Shown here piece after piece: positions 10,301 through 17,556 of a stretch of DNA of 26,114 nucleotides; position 1 is the first letter of the stretch, and the number at the start of each line of letters is the position of its first letter. Source of the stretch: a virus; IMG/VR virus record IMGVR_UViG_3300012936_000144, positions 1 to 26,114 of that record; one strand, given 5' to 3'. The position numbers were made by a program, and so were the translations under genes. The notes beneath the pieces are model-generated. The model made no database searches and had not been told where the DNA came from. It saw nothing but the letters and a program-made list of their open reading frames with translations.

Positions 10301-10875
10301 GATTTCTTTTGAAAAATTATCTGGTTATTAGTATCTGAACTTTGAGGTATATAAATCCAAAAGTCAAAAGAAAATTGTTTATTTAACGGGTCTAATACAT
10401 TTGTGCCTGTATTTTCTTCATTAACAGTAAAAAGTGCTCCGGCTTGATCTTTTACTTCTATAAAAGAGTTTCCTTCAAATCTTAAATAACCTATGTTTTT
10501 TTGAATTGATTCTAAAACATAATCTGTAAAGCCATCCAGCTCTTTTTTAAAATCAACATAATCTTCGTATGTTCCTTCAAAAGGAAAGTTATTAATAATT
10601 CTGCTAAAAGCATAATTTACTTTGGCTTCTGCAGAGTCATAAAAAGTATGATTTTCAAATTCAGAAAAATCTACAGAGTCTTTAAGTTGAGCTGTACTAT
10701 AAATTCCAAAATAATCATCGAATCTAATTTTTTCATCAAGACTCTTAGCCGCAAAGCCTAAGCTGTCAAGACTAACCTTATTGCTTTTTTCAAAGTTGTT
10801 AGAAATTGTTCGTTTTATCGCGTCTTTGTCTTTTAAAGATGCTTTTAGAAATGTTGATCCGTGATTTTTAATCAT
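7327..10875 (-). CDS. LamG-domain plus gpI/gp7-like baseplate protein (1182 aa)
   Basis: Probably a large baseplate wedge protein. About residues 130-360 form a concanavalin/LamG-type jelly roll, shown by FSFDFWIYIP, the HLCFNVKH strand, DIYLNGDLQ and FIGAIDDFRVF, which is the usual order in such domains and suggests carbohydrate binding or a structural role. About residues 480-620 carry a region ending in IWKRLLIN and FLRQKGTSDSIKSIIRAAG, which resembles the KGT(E/S)xxI motif of tail protein I-like proteins; in T4 the equivalent is gp7. Gene order supports this, since W(gp25), J(gp6) and I(gp7) are adjacent in P2-type tails and here follow in that order with one extra gene inserted. The C-terminal 550 residues are unassigned and probably beta-rich. 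The start is the ATG at 10873-10875, 3 bases after the upstream stop codon begins, with a weak AGG site. Confidence 0.8.
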   Translation of the reverse strand: MIKNHGSTFLKASLKDKDAIKRTISNNFEKSNKVSLDSLGFAAKSLDEKIRFDDYFGIYSTAQLKDSVDFSEFENHTFYDSAEAKVNYAFSRIINNFPFEGTYEDYVDFKKELDGFTDYVLESIQKNIGYLRFEGNSFIEVKDQAGALFTVNEENTGTNVLDPLNKQFSFDFWIYIPQSSDTNNQIIFQKKSLEHNGFTCFVESHQETNANISLIVSNKSQNPNQSYHNFVKGAVSIEKDKFNHLCFNVKHKLGKREIDIYLNGDLQETLQVGSGLNIENIDFKNNSLKIGFGESHQIDTGVVYNEHNLSNPLAFIGAIDDFRVFHSVRSRETIRNESLTNIFKSNDLKLYYKFNEPSGDYANISVVMDHSGNSLHSKIKTTGAELNYTSLRTTYTNVSVPLIYEDSSLSPVLFPDYSETITLRNNLFKKAHLFDQNNPNLIFNLFPKQYFDGQSQKEGFDSLYGNINKPFSYKEALAGSVSSPAIGNFVSLLLIWARYFDTIKLYIDNYTEIINVDYENIQNDKPGASVFLPKIAKFLGFNFTQILNSPSARNLEGKDLQYNNSDSEFKIRKIQNEIWKRLLINSQDFLRQKGTSDSIKSIIRAAGLDPDIFYIFKEKSGISSFNLNENYNSKKYLLKSFDFNKNIQIAPTIESPGESATNKMFLSIEKLVNTTLGTNEGPFKASSVAGSLNDSSLSGSWEIEGFYKFPIKDKNKYSLNQSLGRIVTKNDLNDITYLMTNIILKKEDLTSEEGKIHFISRPYDDSNADTIYLTSSNVPIFDGEIYRVSVGRKKLEKGVRNKSEYFLNVHRCGNNFKVLSEVEKICYSFDDSNEVAYRDLQERVNLKYNNLSENFSFHIGNYMFQNEIGDANDTTLGQVSRLNEIPDLDVLETNFEGKVFNINVFSKDLTKSERSTHAKDITSVGTNLPRVNYNYNDHVTGSNQRLNIQISPMKVDLASNFDGNYNKVSLYDRTKNIYTIAEFKIKNENIDPLDYIDSSYYLMNQLDVVIDEMSENNKVRILSDYSSETFVYDRPTSFTAEEDNRFIVEMSNTLVLNRDIATIMSSLDEFNNALGDTSSLFDVQYKSIINLREIYFNNLSQSIDNRAFYYLYKYMDNLISDLIGQMIPDKAHFTGHNYTVESHSLERHKIQYKYSQNRIPILYRGERQISRNTMSLLQIRQS

Positions 10876-10877
10876 GT

Positions 10878-12686
10878 TTAAAACCTAAAGACTTTATCAT
10901 TTTCAATTATAAGGTTATTGTACTCTTTAGCGTAAAATTTAAATTTTATTTGCCTATCTTTAAATAACGAAGAATTGTAAAGCGTAAAATAGTAGTCACC
11001 ATCTTCGTAGGACATTTGCGTTCCTTTTTTAACCGTTTCAAAAGGAATAATTTCTTTACCTGAATTAATATCATGTACAGAATAATGTACTTCGCCTAAA
11101 CTTTCTCCTTTTCGTCTAAAAGGAATTTTAATAGCATCAAGATCAGCAATAGTATCTATAAAAGTTACAAAAAACATTTTTTCGTCTTTTGTTCCTGGCT
11201 TATTAAAATTATGTCTTATATCTGAAATGATAAACTTTTCTGGTAGCAACTCATTACTTCCTGTTAATATTTTAATTTTCGTGCTTTTAACTGTAGTGTT
11301 TAGTGAATTATCATCAGCTACTATTATATCCCAACTTAAATTTGCTTCGACTTCTCCTAAACTTGTTAAATAGCCATGCAATATTGGGTCAAACATGTCA
11401 ATATTGAAATCTACTTGATAATAACCGGTCTTTTTATTGCCAAATGAGTCTAGAGTTTGAGTTGCAAATTCAGAAACAGTAAAATCTTCATAAGATATTT
11501 TTACTTCTAACTGATCTGCTGATGCGTCAAGAACAGCGTTACCTGTAAAAGAAAGGTCTTTATGAAAATTACCTTGTCTATTTTCTAAATAAAGTCTTGT
11601 TGGGCTGTTTGTGTATATAACATTATCACTTTTAGAAAATGAGTCATTGTAAGAAAATTCTATCCTAGGTGACAAAAGCTTGTTTTTTAAATGTCTAGAA
11701 CCAAATCTTTTTACAAAATAAGTATGACTATTTTTAAGCGTATCACTTCCGAATTCTAGCACTAAACCATTATTATTGAGGTCACCAGAAAGTGTCTCTG
11801 TGATTAAATTTGTTATATCTATTGATAAGTCTTCATCGCCATTTGAAAATAATTGTTTGTTATCATAATCTGTATTGCTTGATCCAGTAATAATATCAAT
11901 ATTCTCGTCGCCTCGTGATCCTTTTGAACGAAGACCGCTAAGATTCCATTTATCATATTGCAAGGTCGTTACATTTTGTGAAGCAGTTAAGTAATTTGCC
12001 CAACCTCTTTGCCCAAAAGAATATAAATCTCTTCCGATACCTTCATCAAATGACTTTGAAAGTGGGTTTGCATTGACATAAAAGTTTTTAGGCTTAACGT
12101 TACCAGTTGAAATATCAAATAGTTTTAGCTTTGCAGAAAAGTTAGTACTAGCGCTAATGTCAAAATGGTTTGTTATTCCTGAATAATCAAAGTGTAAAAG
12201 AATCTTAGAAACTTCTCTAATGTTAAAGTTTTCAACTGATATTGCTGTTGTATTACTTGTTGATATCGCAGTCTCTGCTTCAAAGCCTGTTCTATCTTGT
12301 TCTAGAATAATTTTATTATTTGACTTTTCAATAGCAGTAAATGTTTGTTGAGAGTCGTTTATTAGTGTATAAGTTGCATTTACAATACTAGAAACAGTTG
12401 GATTTTCTCCTCTTGCTATGTTACCTGCTACAGGATCGCTAGCACCATCAATATAAGTATATACTTTTTCAATTCCAATAGAATTTGTAATTGTCAGAGT
12501 ATCATCGGCAGTTGGAACAGAATTAAAGACAATTTCAGCCTGTGGCTTTAAGTTTTTATTTTCAGACTGGAGCTTAAAAAGATCCAAAGATGCAGCGTCT
12601 CCTACGTTTGCATATCTTCCATCGTTATCACTTGTTTTTCTATTAGTGACGTATGTGTCTTTGCTTGCTGTTAAAATTAAGTACAT
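10878..12686 (-). CDS. DNRLRE-like beta-sandwich virion protein with an inserted domain (602 aa)
   Basis: The N-terminus (LTASKDTYVTNR, then ANVGDAASLDLFKL), the segment SKILLHFDYSGI near residue 160, FDEGIGRDLYSFGQRGW, the stretch EDLSIDITNLI, and YFVKRFGSRH before SPRIEFSYND follow the order of strands in DNRLRE-type carbohydrate-binding-like domains. I recall a marine phage family with the same opening ('DKDTYITN') in baseplate clusters. Residues of about 50-155 interrupt the sandwich after its first strands and read like a separate small beta-domain (IVFNSVPTADDTLTITNS, VYTYIDG, AITLINxxx-like helix, then NKIILEQ). The C-terminal part from about residue 345 looks like further beta-sandwich domains. 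The start is the ATG at 12684-12686, with AAGGA 8 bases upstream. It lies between gp6-like and gpI-like genes, so it is probably a baseplate component. Confidence 0.78.
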   Translation of the reverse strand: MYLILTASKDTYVTNRKTSDNDGRYANVGDAASLDLFKLQSENKNLKPQAEIVFNSVPTADDTLTITNSIGIEKVYTYIDGASDPVAGNIARGENPTVSSIVNATYTLINDSQQTFTAIEKSNNKIILEQDRTGFEAETAISTSNTTAISVENFNIREVSKILLHFDYSGITNHFDISASTNFSAKLKLFDISTGNVKPKNFYVNANPLSKSFDEGIGRDLYSFGQRGWANYLTASQNVTTLQYDKWNLSGLRSKGSRGDENIDIITGSSNTDYDNKQLFSNGDEDLSIDITNLITETLSGDLNNNGLVLEFGSDTLKNSHTYFVKRFGSRHLKNKLLSPRIEFSYNDSFSKSDNVIYTNSPTRLYLENRQGNFHKDLSFTGNAVLDASADQLEVKISYEDFTVSEFATQTLDSFGNKKTGYYQVDFNIDMFDPILHGYLTSLGEVEANLSWDIIVADDNSLNTTVKSTKIKILTGSNELLPEKFIISDIRHNFNKPGTKDEKMFFVTFIDTIADLDAIKIPFRRKGESLGEVHYSVHDINSGKEIIPFETVKKGTQMSYEDGDYYFTLYNSSLFKDRQIKFKFYAKEYNNLIIENDKVFRF

Positions 12687-12698
12687 TCAACAAATCCT

Positions 12699-14531
12699 TT
12701 AAGTATTTACAACTATGTCAAACGAAGGATATTTTAGCTCAAAAATAGCACCTTCTGGTGGATAAAGAATTCCGTCTTTAATATTGTTTTTTAGATTTAT
12801 TACATTATTGCTATAAGATCTTGTGATATCTGTAGAAGAAGATGCAATTTCAACCAAGTTATCAGGAAGTGTTGATAATGAATTAATTCCTTGAGTATTT
12901 ATTACAATGTTTAGAATATCTGTTAGTATTATTGGTTGGTCTATATTAAAAGATTCTATTTTTAAGTTATCAATAAGACGGTTAATTAATCTTGCGATAA
13001 CAATATCGTTATTTTCTCCAACGCCTATTTTTACATCTAGATTTATTGCTATATTAATAATTTTAGTATCAACTATTTCAAAGACATCGCCTATTAATCT
13101 GTGTTCGTTAATATATTTGCTTATATTATTTTTAATTGCATCATTTGCTTGAACAAGATGACCGTTATTGTTTTTACAAACAATATGAAGAAATTTTGAT
13201 AAAATTGCATTTGGGTTATTTCTAATTGCTGCTCTATGAATTCTACCAAAAGGAGCAGGTAATGTATAGATTCTAGACATAATGTCACTATAATTAACTA
13301 CTCTGTTTTGCATTTTCATATGTGAAGGAATAAGGTTTTTAAGTTCATCAATATTAAAACCATTAGTTCCACCTATCGCATTAGATAAGTTTCTTACGTC
13401 AAGAGTAGATAAAACTTGATCGATAGTACCTGCTGTAGCGCCTTCAGGTGACGAAACATTTATACTTACAATTTCATTAATATCACCGGATGACACATTG
13501 TGAGATTCACCGCCACCATGCATATATCTTACTGAAATTGTTGTATTTCTAGGAGCAAGGCCAAGTGTATTTGTTCTTAATAAACTAGCAGGGTCTATAG
13601 AGAATTTTGAAACATAGTTTTTACCAAATAAAGGTAAAGCTGCATCTGATGGGTCTTTTAGTATTTGATCTTCTAGATCTCGTCCGTTATCAGAGCCAAA
13701 TCTTAATGTAGTTATACCGCTTTCTATGTCATCTTCTCTAATAAATCTTCTTAAGGCAGGTTTTATTCTTAGATCATATACTTGATCGTCGTTTGATCTT
13801 TCACCTTTTTCAAAAATTGTATCTTGTGTTAGAAATTCAACTTCATAGAATTGATTATTATCACTATCTACTACGTTTAAAACTTGTGTAACACCTGAGC
13901 TTTCAAGTGTTACGGTTGGAAATTTAATAAAATCAGAACCAAAGTTAAATGTTTGGGTTGATATATTACCAGAGACACAAAATCCTTTTTTTGATATAAT
14001 AACTTTAGTAGGGTTATTATCATCATCTCTTTCTGAAACTATAAATCTATCGTAAACACCGTCGGAAAAGTCTATATCTTCCATAAGCGTAAATCTAGTA
14101 ATAGAAGAGTTTAATATTGTATTTGTTTTTATAGTTATAAGCTGTGTGCTTTCTAAGGCAACACCATTTTCAGCTGAACTGTTTGCAGTTGCATCTACTT
14201 CAATAAAAAAGCTTACATCTACAGAAGAAGGAGACGGTGGAACTGATTTAATTCCTGCGCGCCTAATATGTCTTAGTATATTTTCTCGTTCTGTTACTAA
14301 AGTTGGATCTAATTCTGCAAATTGGTGGTCCATGTAATAAGATAAAGAGTCACCAGTAATTGCTGCAAAGTCTAAAAGCATACCTCCAAGGGAAGACTCT
14401 GAAAAGTCATTTATTTTAGTTGGGAAATAAGCTCTTGCATAACCTAGAAGTTCTGCCCTGTAGTCGTCAAACTCTTTTAATAGATAGTTTTTATCTCTAA
14501 CGTTTTTAAGTTTATTTTTAATATCGGACAT
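12699..14531 (-). CDS. gp6: Baseplate wedge protein, gp6/gpJ-like (610 aa)
   Basis: In T4 this protein forms the ring of the inner baseplate with gp25 and gp7; gpJ is the P2 equivalent. The N-terminus has the family's typical pattern: FDDYRAELLGYARAYFP (21-37), NDFSESSLGGMLLDFAA (41-57), GDSLSYYMDHQFAE (60-73) and ERENILRHIRRAGIK (81-95). Further matches are FGRIHRAAIRNN near residue 430 and a beta-strand repeat INIAINLDVKIG near 497, as in baseplate J proteins. I chose the ATG at 14529-14531 because GAGG lies 6 bases upstream; a TTG at 14541-14543 would place that site inside the gene. The gene follows the gp25-like gene directly, the order seen across contractile tails. Length is near that of T4 gp6. 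Confidence 0.92.
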   Translation of the reverse strand: MSDIKNKLKNVRDKNYLLKEFDDYRAELLGYARAYFPTKINDFSESSLGGMLLDFAAITGDSLSYYMDHQFAELDPTLVTERENILRHIRRAGIKSVPPSPSSVDVSFFIEVDATANSSAENGVALESTQLITIKTNTILNSSITRFTLMEDIDFSDGVYDRFIVSERDDDNNPTKVIISKKGFCVSGNISTQTFNFGSDFIKFPTVTLESSGVTQVLNVVDSDNNQFYEVEFLTQDTIFEKGERSNDDQVYDLRIKPALRRFIREDDIESGITTLRFGSDNGRDLEDQILKDPSDAALPLFGKNYVSKFSIDPASLLRTNTLGLAPRNTTISVRYMHGGGESHNVSSGDINEIVSINVSSPEGATAGTIDQVLSTLDVRNLSNAIGGTNGFNIDELKNLIPSHMKMQNRVVNYSDIMSRIYTLPAPFGRIHRAAIRNNPNAILSKFLHIVCKNNNGHLVQANDAIKNNISKYINEHRLIGDVFEIVDTKIINIAINLDVKIGVGENNDIVIARLINRLIDNLKIESFNIDQPIILTDILNIVINTQGINSLSTLPDNLVEIASSSTDITRSYSNNVINLKNNIKDGILYPPEGAIFELKYPSFDIVVNT

Positions 14532-14537
14532 TCTTAA

Positions 14538-14541
14538 CCTC
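14538..14541 (-). promoter_or_regulatory. Ribosome site fixing the gp6-like start
   Basis: GAGG on the minus strand sits 6 bases before the ATG at 14531. It overlaps the stop of the gp25-like gene and the G of the alternative TTG codon (14541-14543), which makes that TTG an unlikely start. Confidence 0.7.
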
Positions 14542-15022
14542 AATTAGATAAATCAAGCTTTAGATTTAGGGTTTTTTCTTGATTATTATTTATCTGGTAT
14601 ATTATATAAATATTCAACACTGTCTTGCTACTGTCAGAATTTTCATAATTTGATGTAAAGCCGTTTAGCTGAACAAATGGCATGTATTTATCAACTGCTG
14701 ACTTTATTCTATTCATGGCAACTTGATCAATATCTTCTTGCCCTAAGCCATATAAGACATCAGATAAGTCTACACCATAATCTGGAAATCCTAGCCTCTC
14801 ACCTGGTCTAGTTAAAACTAAAGACTTAAAGTTATCTTCTAATTGGTCTTGTAGCAGCGTATTCATTTTAAAAAGACCGTTGCCTGAAGAATTTGTGTCT
14901 AAAGGCAACGCAAAACCTAAAGGTAGGTCTTGACTTTCTTTATTAATTCTTTCTAGTTCTTTTTTAACTCTATCTACATTCTTACCAGAGCTTTTAAATT
15001 TAAAGTTATGTTTAGCAGACAT
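14540..15022 (-). CDS. gp25: Baseplate wedge protein, gp25/gpW-like (160 aa)
   Basis: Small sheath-initiator and wedge protein that joins the gp6/J ring in the baseplate core. The diagnostic stretch is present: LLQDQLEDNFKSLVLTRPGE at about residues 56-75, with TRPGER at 71-76, then PDYG at 80-83 and DLSDVLYG soon after. The C-terminal half alternates beta-strands (VLNIYIIYQI), as expected of the GPW/gp25 fold. The first 40 residues form a charged helical extension that is longer than in minimal family members. The ATG at 15020-15022 is preceded by an AGAGG ribosome site. The neighbouring gp6-like gene confirms the assignment. No lysozyme motif is claimed. Confidence 0.94.
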   Translation of the reverse strand: MSAKHNFKFKSSGKNVDRVKKELERINKESQDLPLGFALPLDTNSSGNGLFKMNTLLQDQLEDNFKSLVLTRPGERLGFPDYGVDLSDVLYGLGQEDIDQVAMNRIKSAVDKYMPFVQLNGFTSNYENSDSSKTVLNIYIIYQINNNQEKTLNLKLDLSN

Positions 15023-15045
15023 TTTTTACCTCTGGTTATACTTAT

Positions 15046-15570
15046 TTAACTAGTAATCCAGTTTGTTGTTATTCCTGTATTAACATCTGTAACAAAAGAA
15101 GAAGACAGTTTTAATGTAAAAGCATCTACAATTGCTGAAGCTAGGTCTCTACTTGTTGATAATGTATTTTTAAAAACTGGGTCAAGAAAGCTTGCTAAAT
15201 CAGAAGATAATTTAAACTGTGCTATAGTAGGAACAAAGTTTTCAGGTAACTCAAAAATTTGTGGAAGCAAGTCAATAAACAAATCTAAAGACCTTCCTAA
15301 CTTAAAAGAATATTCTTGAGTAGTTAAAATTTCTGTTGAAACTCCTGTCATGTTCTCCAAGAATATATCTTTTGTTGGGTCGCTAATTAAAGCAGATAAT
15401 ACAGAGCTAGCAGGAGGAAAAGCTAATCCTTCGCCTGGTACTTCAGAAACATATCTAAAAAATAAATTTGAAAATGTATCAGCATAGTGTGCGTCCGGAT
15501 TGTTATTATTTTCTGGAGGCAAAGTCTGAAAGAACATTTCTAACTCTGTTGTAAGCGTTAATTTGTTCAT
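15046..15570 (-). CDS. Unrecognised baseplate-cluster protein (174 aa)
   Basis: Its start codon overlaps the spike gene stop as ATGA (15567-15570), so the two are probably translationally coupled. The protein begins with a helix (TLTTELEMFFQTLP), then an Asn-rich loop, and continues with several amphipathic helices, for example SLDLFIDLLPQIFELP and DLASFLDPVF. There is no signal peptide or clear membrane span. I recognise no family. Position between the spike and gp25-like genes would suit a hub-to-wedge linker such as the role of T4 gp53, but no LysM motif is visible and that equivalence is only a guess. Confidence 0.78.
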   Translation of the reverse strand: MNKLTLTTELEMFFQTLPPENNNNPDAHYADTFSNLFFRYVSEVPGEGLAFPPASSVLSALISDPTKDIFLENMTGVSTEILTTQEYSFKLGRSLDLFIDLLPQIFELPENFVPTIAQFKLSSDLASFLDPVFKNTLSTSRDLASAIVDAFTLKLSSSFVTDVNTGITTNWITS

Positions 15571-17174
15571 TTAAGCTTACCCATTTTACTCTGAATTGTA
15601 ATTAGATTGTTTTTAATATCGTTAATTGCGTTGGTTACTTCTGTTGTCGAATTAGCTGTTTGTCCTACAACTCCGGGATTTGCTGCTGATCCTATTGCCG
15701 AAGTTGATGCATGCCCATGACCATTAAATATTTCAATAAAGTCTATAAATTGCTGGCACAAGTTATCTAACGTAGCCTGTAACGTATTTCCTAAAACCAT
15801 AGGCTGTGAGCTTTCATCTTCCTCACCTATAAAGACTTGGTTACCGTCACCATTATTTTCAGAAATTCTAAGCGAGTTGCCTAAAACTATTTTTGTTCCA
15901 TCAATTGCAACATTTCCAAGCTCATCCTGATAAATATATGATTGTGTTCCTCTTTGTATGAAACTTTCTGGATAAGTACCTTCTTTAAGTAAAAGTAAAG
16001 ACGAATTTGATCTTTCACTAATATTGTCATTATTAAAAATATTTTGTCTAGCTATAATTCTAACGTTATCAGACTTACAAACTATAGAAGCAATATTTTG
16101 TTTAAGAGGTAACCTAGTATTTAGATTATTAAAAATATTATTATTTATATTAAAAAAATTATCTAAGTTTCTATTTTCTGAAAGACATAATCTTGAGGCG
16201 TCATGATTAAAGTCTGGGCTTCCTTCTTGATTTGACTCTCTAGGTGTTTCTGTAAATCCTTCAAAGTTTTTATTATTTTCATAAGCACCTAAAGAGTTAA
16301 TAATAGTAGGATAACATGTTCTAAAAGAAGAAGTTGTATAAGTTTCCGGATACTTATTTGAATCATTTATATCAAAAAAGTTTCTACTACTTGGCAGATC
16401 ATTAAATCTGCTTCTTCCTACAACAATATCAATAAATCCGTCATTTTGTTTTGTTGTTTTACTTAAACTGCTGTAACTTATATTTTGATCTTCTTCCCAA
16501 GATCTATTTGCCGAATACCCATCAAATGTTTTAAAGGCAATTAAAGTGTTATTAGAACCTTGAAGAACTAACTCATCTTCATTTTTAAAATACCTAGGTA
16601 CAGGTTCTAAAACCATTCTGTTTTGTCGTATTACTCTATTTAGTTCTGACTCTGGGTTTCTATTTGTCTGTAATATAAAGAATCTGTCTCCGTTAGGACC
16701 TTCAATAAAATTGTCAAATCTTGGAAACTCTGCAATATTAAATTCGTTTTCTATTCTTTGCGACTTTGAATATGCTCTATTTGAACCAGCAGCAACTGAA
16801 GTTGGCATTCTATTTGGTGCTGTAAAGTTTGTGTCTTCTGTGTCTATGCTGCCATGGACTCTAGAAATCCAAAAGTAGTTAAAGCCTTGAGTTGATTTTT
16901 CTTGAAAGCTTATTAACCAAACAGCTTCTCCTCTTTTTAGAGGCATTGATATATGAGAAGATAAAAGTGGAATACAAGCAACTCTTTGCTCACCTTCAAC
17001 ACTTTCGTCTGTAAAACTGTTTATACCTACAAGTTCAGCTACAATACTGTTTATAGGCATATTATTAGACAAGTCTTTATTTGTAGTTAGTAATCTTCTA
17101 GCTTCAGTTTTGTCACCTTCTGATCTTATTACATGTCTGACGATGGCTTTATCCATCAACACAGGTACTGACAT
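15567..17174 (-). CDS. gp5: Baseplate central spike, gp5/gpV-like with HxH tip motif (535 aa)
   Basis: The protein resembles membrane-piercing spikes of contractile tails. The N-terminal 115 or so residues fit an OB-fold (INSIVAELVGIN, then VACIPLLSSHISMPLKRGEA and VWLISFQE). A long Asn-rich middle follows. The C-terminal part has short strand repeats of a beta-helix type (SYIYQDELGNVAIDGTKIVL), then the typical QPMVLGNTL segment leading to HGHAS. His486 and His488 form an HxH pair; in P2 gpV and related spikes such a motif binds iron near the tip. A helical tail of about 30 residues follows. There is no lysozyme domain, unlike T4 gp5. The ATG at 17172-17174 has an AAGGA ribosome site. Confidence 0.85.
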   Translation of the reverse strand: MSVPVLMDKAIVRHVIRSEGDKTEARRLLTTNKDLSNNMPINSIVAELVGINSFTDESVEGEQRVACIPLLSSHISMPLKRGEAVWLISFQEKSTQGFNYFWISRVHGSIDTEDTNFTAPNRMPTSVAAGSNRAYSKSQRIENEFNIAEFPRFDNFIEGPNGDRFFILQTNRNPESELNRVIRQNRMVLEPVPRYFKNEDELVLQGSNNTLIAFKTFDGYSANRSWEEDQNISYSSLSKTTKQNDGFIDIVVGRSRFNDLPSSRNFFDINDSNKYPETYTTSSFRTCYPTIINSLGAYENNKNFEGFTETPRESNQEGSPDFNHDASRLCLSENRNLDNFFNINNNIFNNLNTRLPLKQNIASIVCKSDNVRIIARQNIFNNDNISERSNSSLLLLKEGTYPESFIQRGTQSYIYQDELGNVAIDGTKIVLGNSLRISENNGDGNQVFIGEEDESSQPMVLGNTLQATLDNLCQQFIDFIEIFNGHGHASTSAIGSAANPGVVGQTANSTTEVTNAINDIKNNLITIQSKMGKLK

Positions 17175-17177
17175 TTT

Positions 17178-17549
17178 TTATCCTTCTATTTGACTAAATA
17201 TGTCGTCTGGTGAAACTGCGTTAGACTTCTCTTCTTCTTTTGCAATGAGCTCAGCAAGTTTTAAAATTTGATCATTAGACCTACACATTCTTTCAAGATA
17301 TTTTGCTATTACAGAACCAACATTTGCGTGATCACTAAGCGCTCCTGTCAAATTCATATAAACGTCGTTATATAAAACTCTAGCGTTTTCTCTATCATTG
17401 ACAGCATTTTCATATATTTCTTTCCATAAAAGCTTTTTTTTATCTTTTAAAGAATCAATATTGTCAAGAATATCTGAAAAGTTTTCTATTCTAATGTTCT
17501 TTTCTTCAAAGCTGTTTAGTTTTTTATCAATACTATCTAATTCTTTCAT
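17178..17549 (-). CDS. Small helical protein of unknown role (123 aa)
   Basis: The ATG at 17547-17549 follows a GAGG ribosome site, and the gene sits between the sigma factor and the spike with gaps of a few bases. It is almost entirely helical and charged. A strongly patterned core (KKLLWKEIYENAVNDRENAR, then LYNDVYMNLTGALSDHANVG and KYLERMCRSNDQILKLAELI) looks like a conserved functional family, and I have a vague memory of similar small proteins in T4-like marine phages, but I cannot give a name. A possible small DNA-packaging subunit or assembly chaperone would fit the size and helical content; neither is supported by a motif I can point to. Confidence 0.75.
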   Translation of the reverse strand: MKELDSIDKKLNSFEEKNIRIENFSDILDNIDSLKDKKKLLWKEIYENAVNDRENARVLYNDVYMNLTGALSDHANVGSVIAKYLERMCRSNDQILKLAELIAKEEEKSNAVSPDDIFSQIEG

Positions 17550-17556
17550 ATAAACC

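Noticed and set aside
7327-10875. Receptor-binding tail fibre based on the LamG domain
   Set aside because: The gpI-like region and the gene order fit a baseplate wedge protein better; adhesion may be an added function of one domain.
14540-15022. Lysozyme, as gp25-family proteins are sometimes labelled
   Set aside because: No catalytic Glu-Asp arrangement is visible, and the family is structural in contractile tails.
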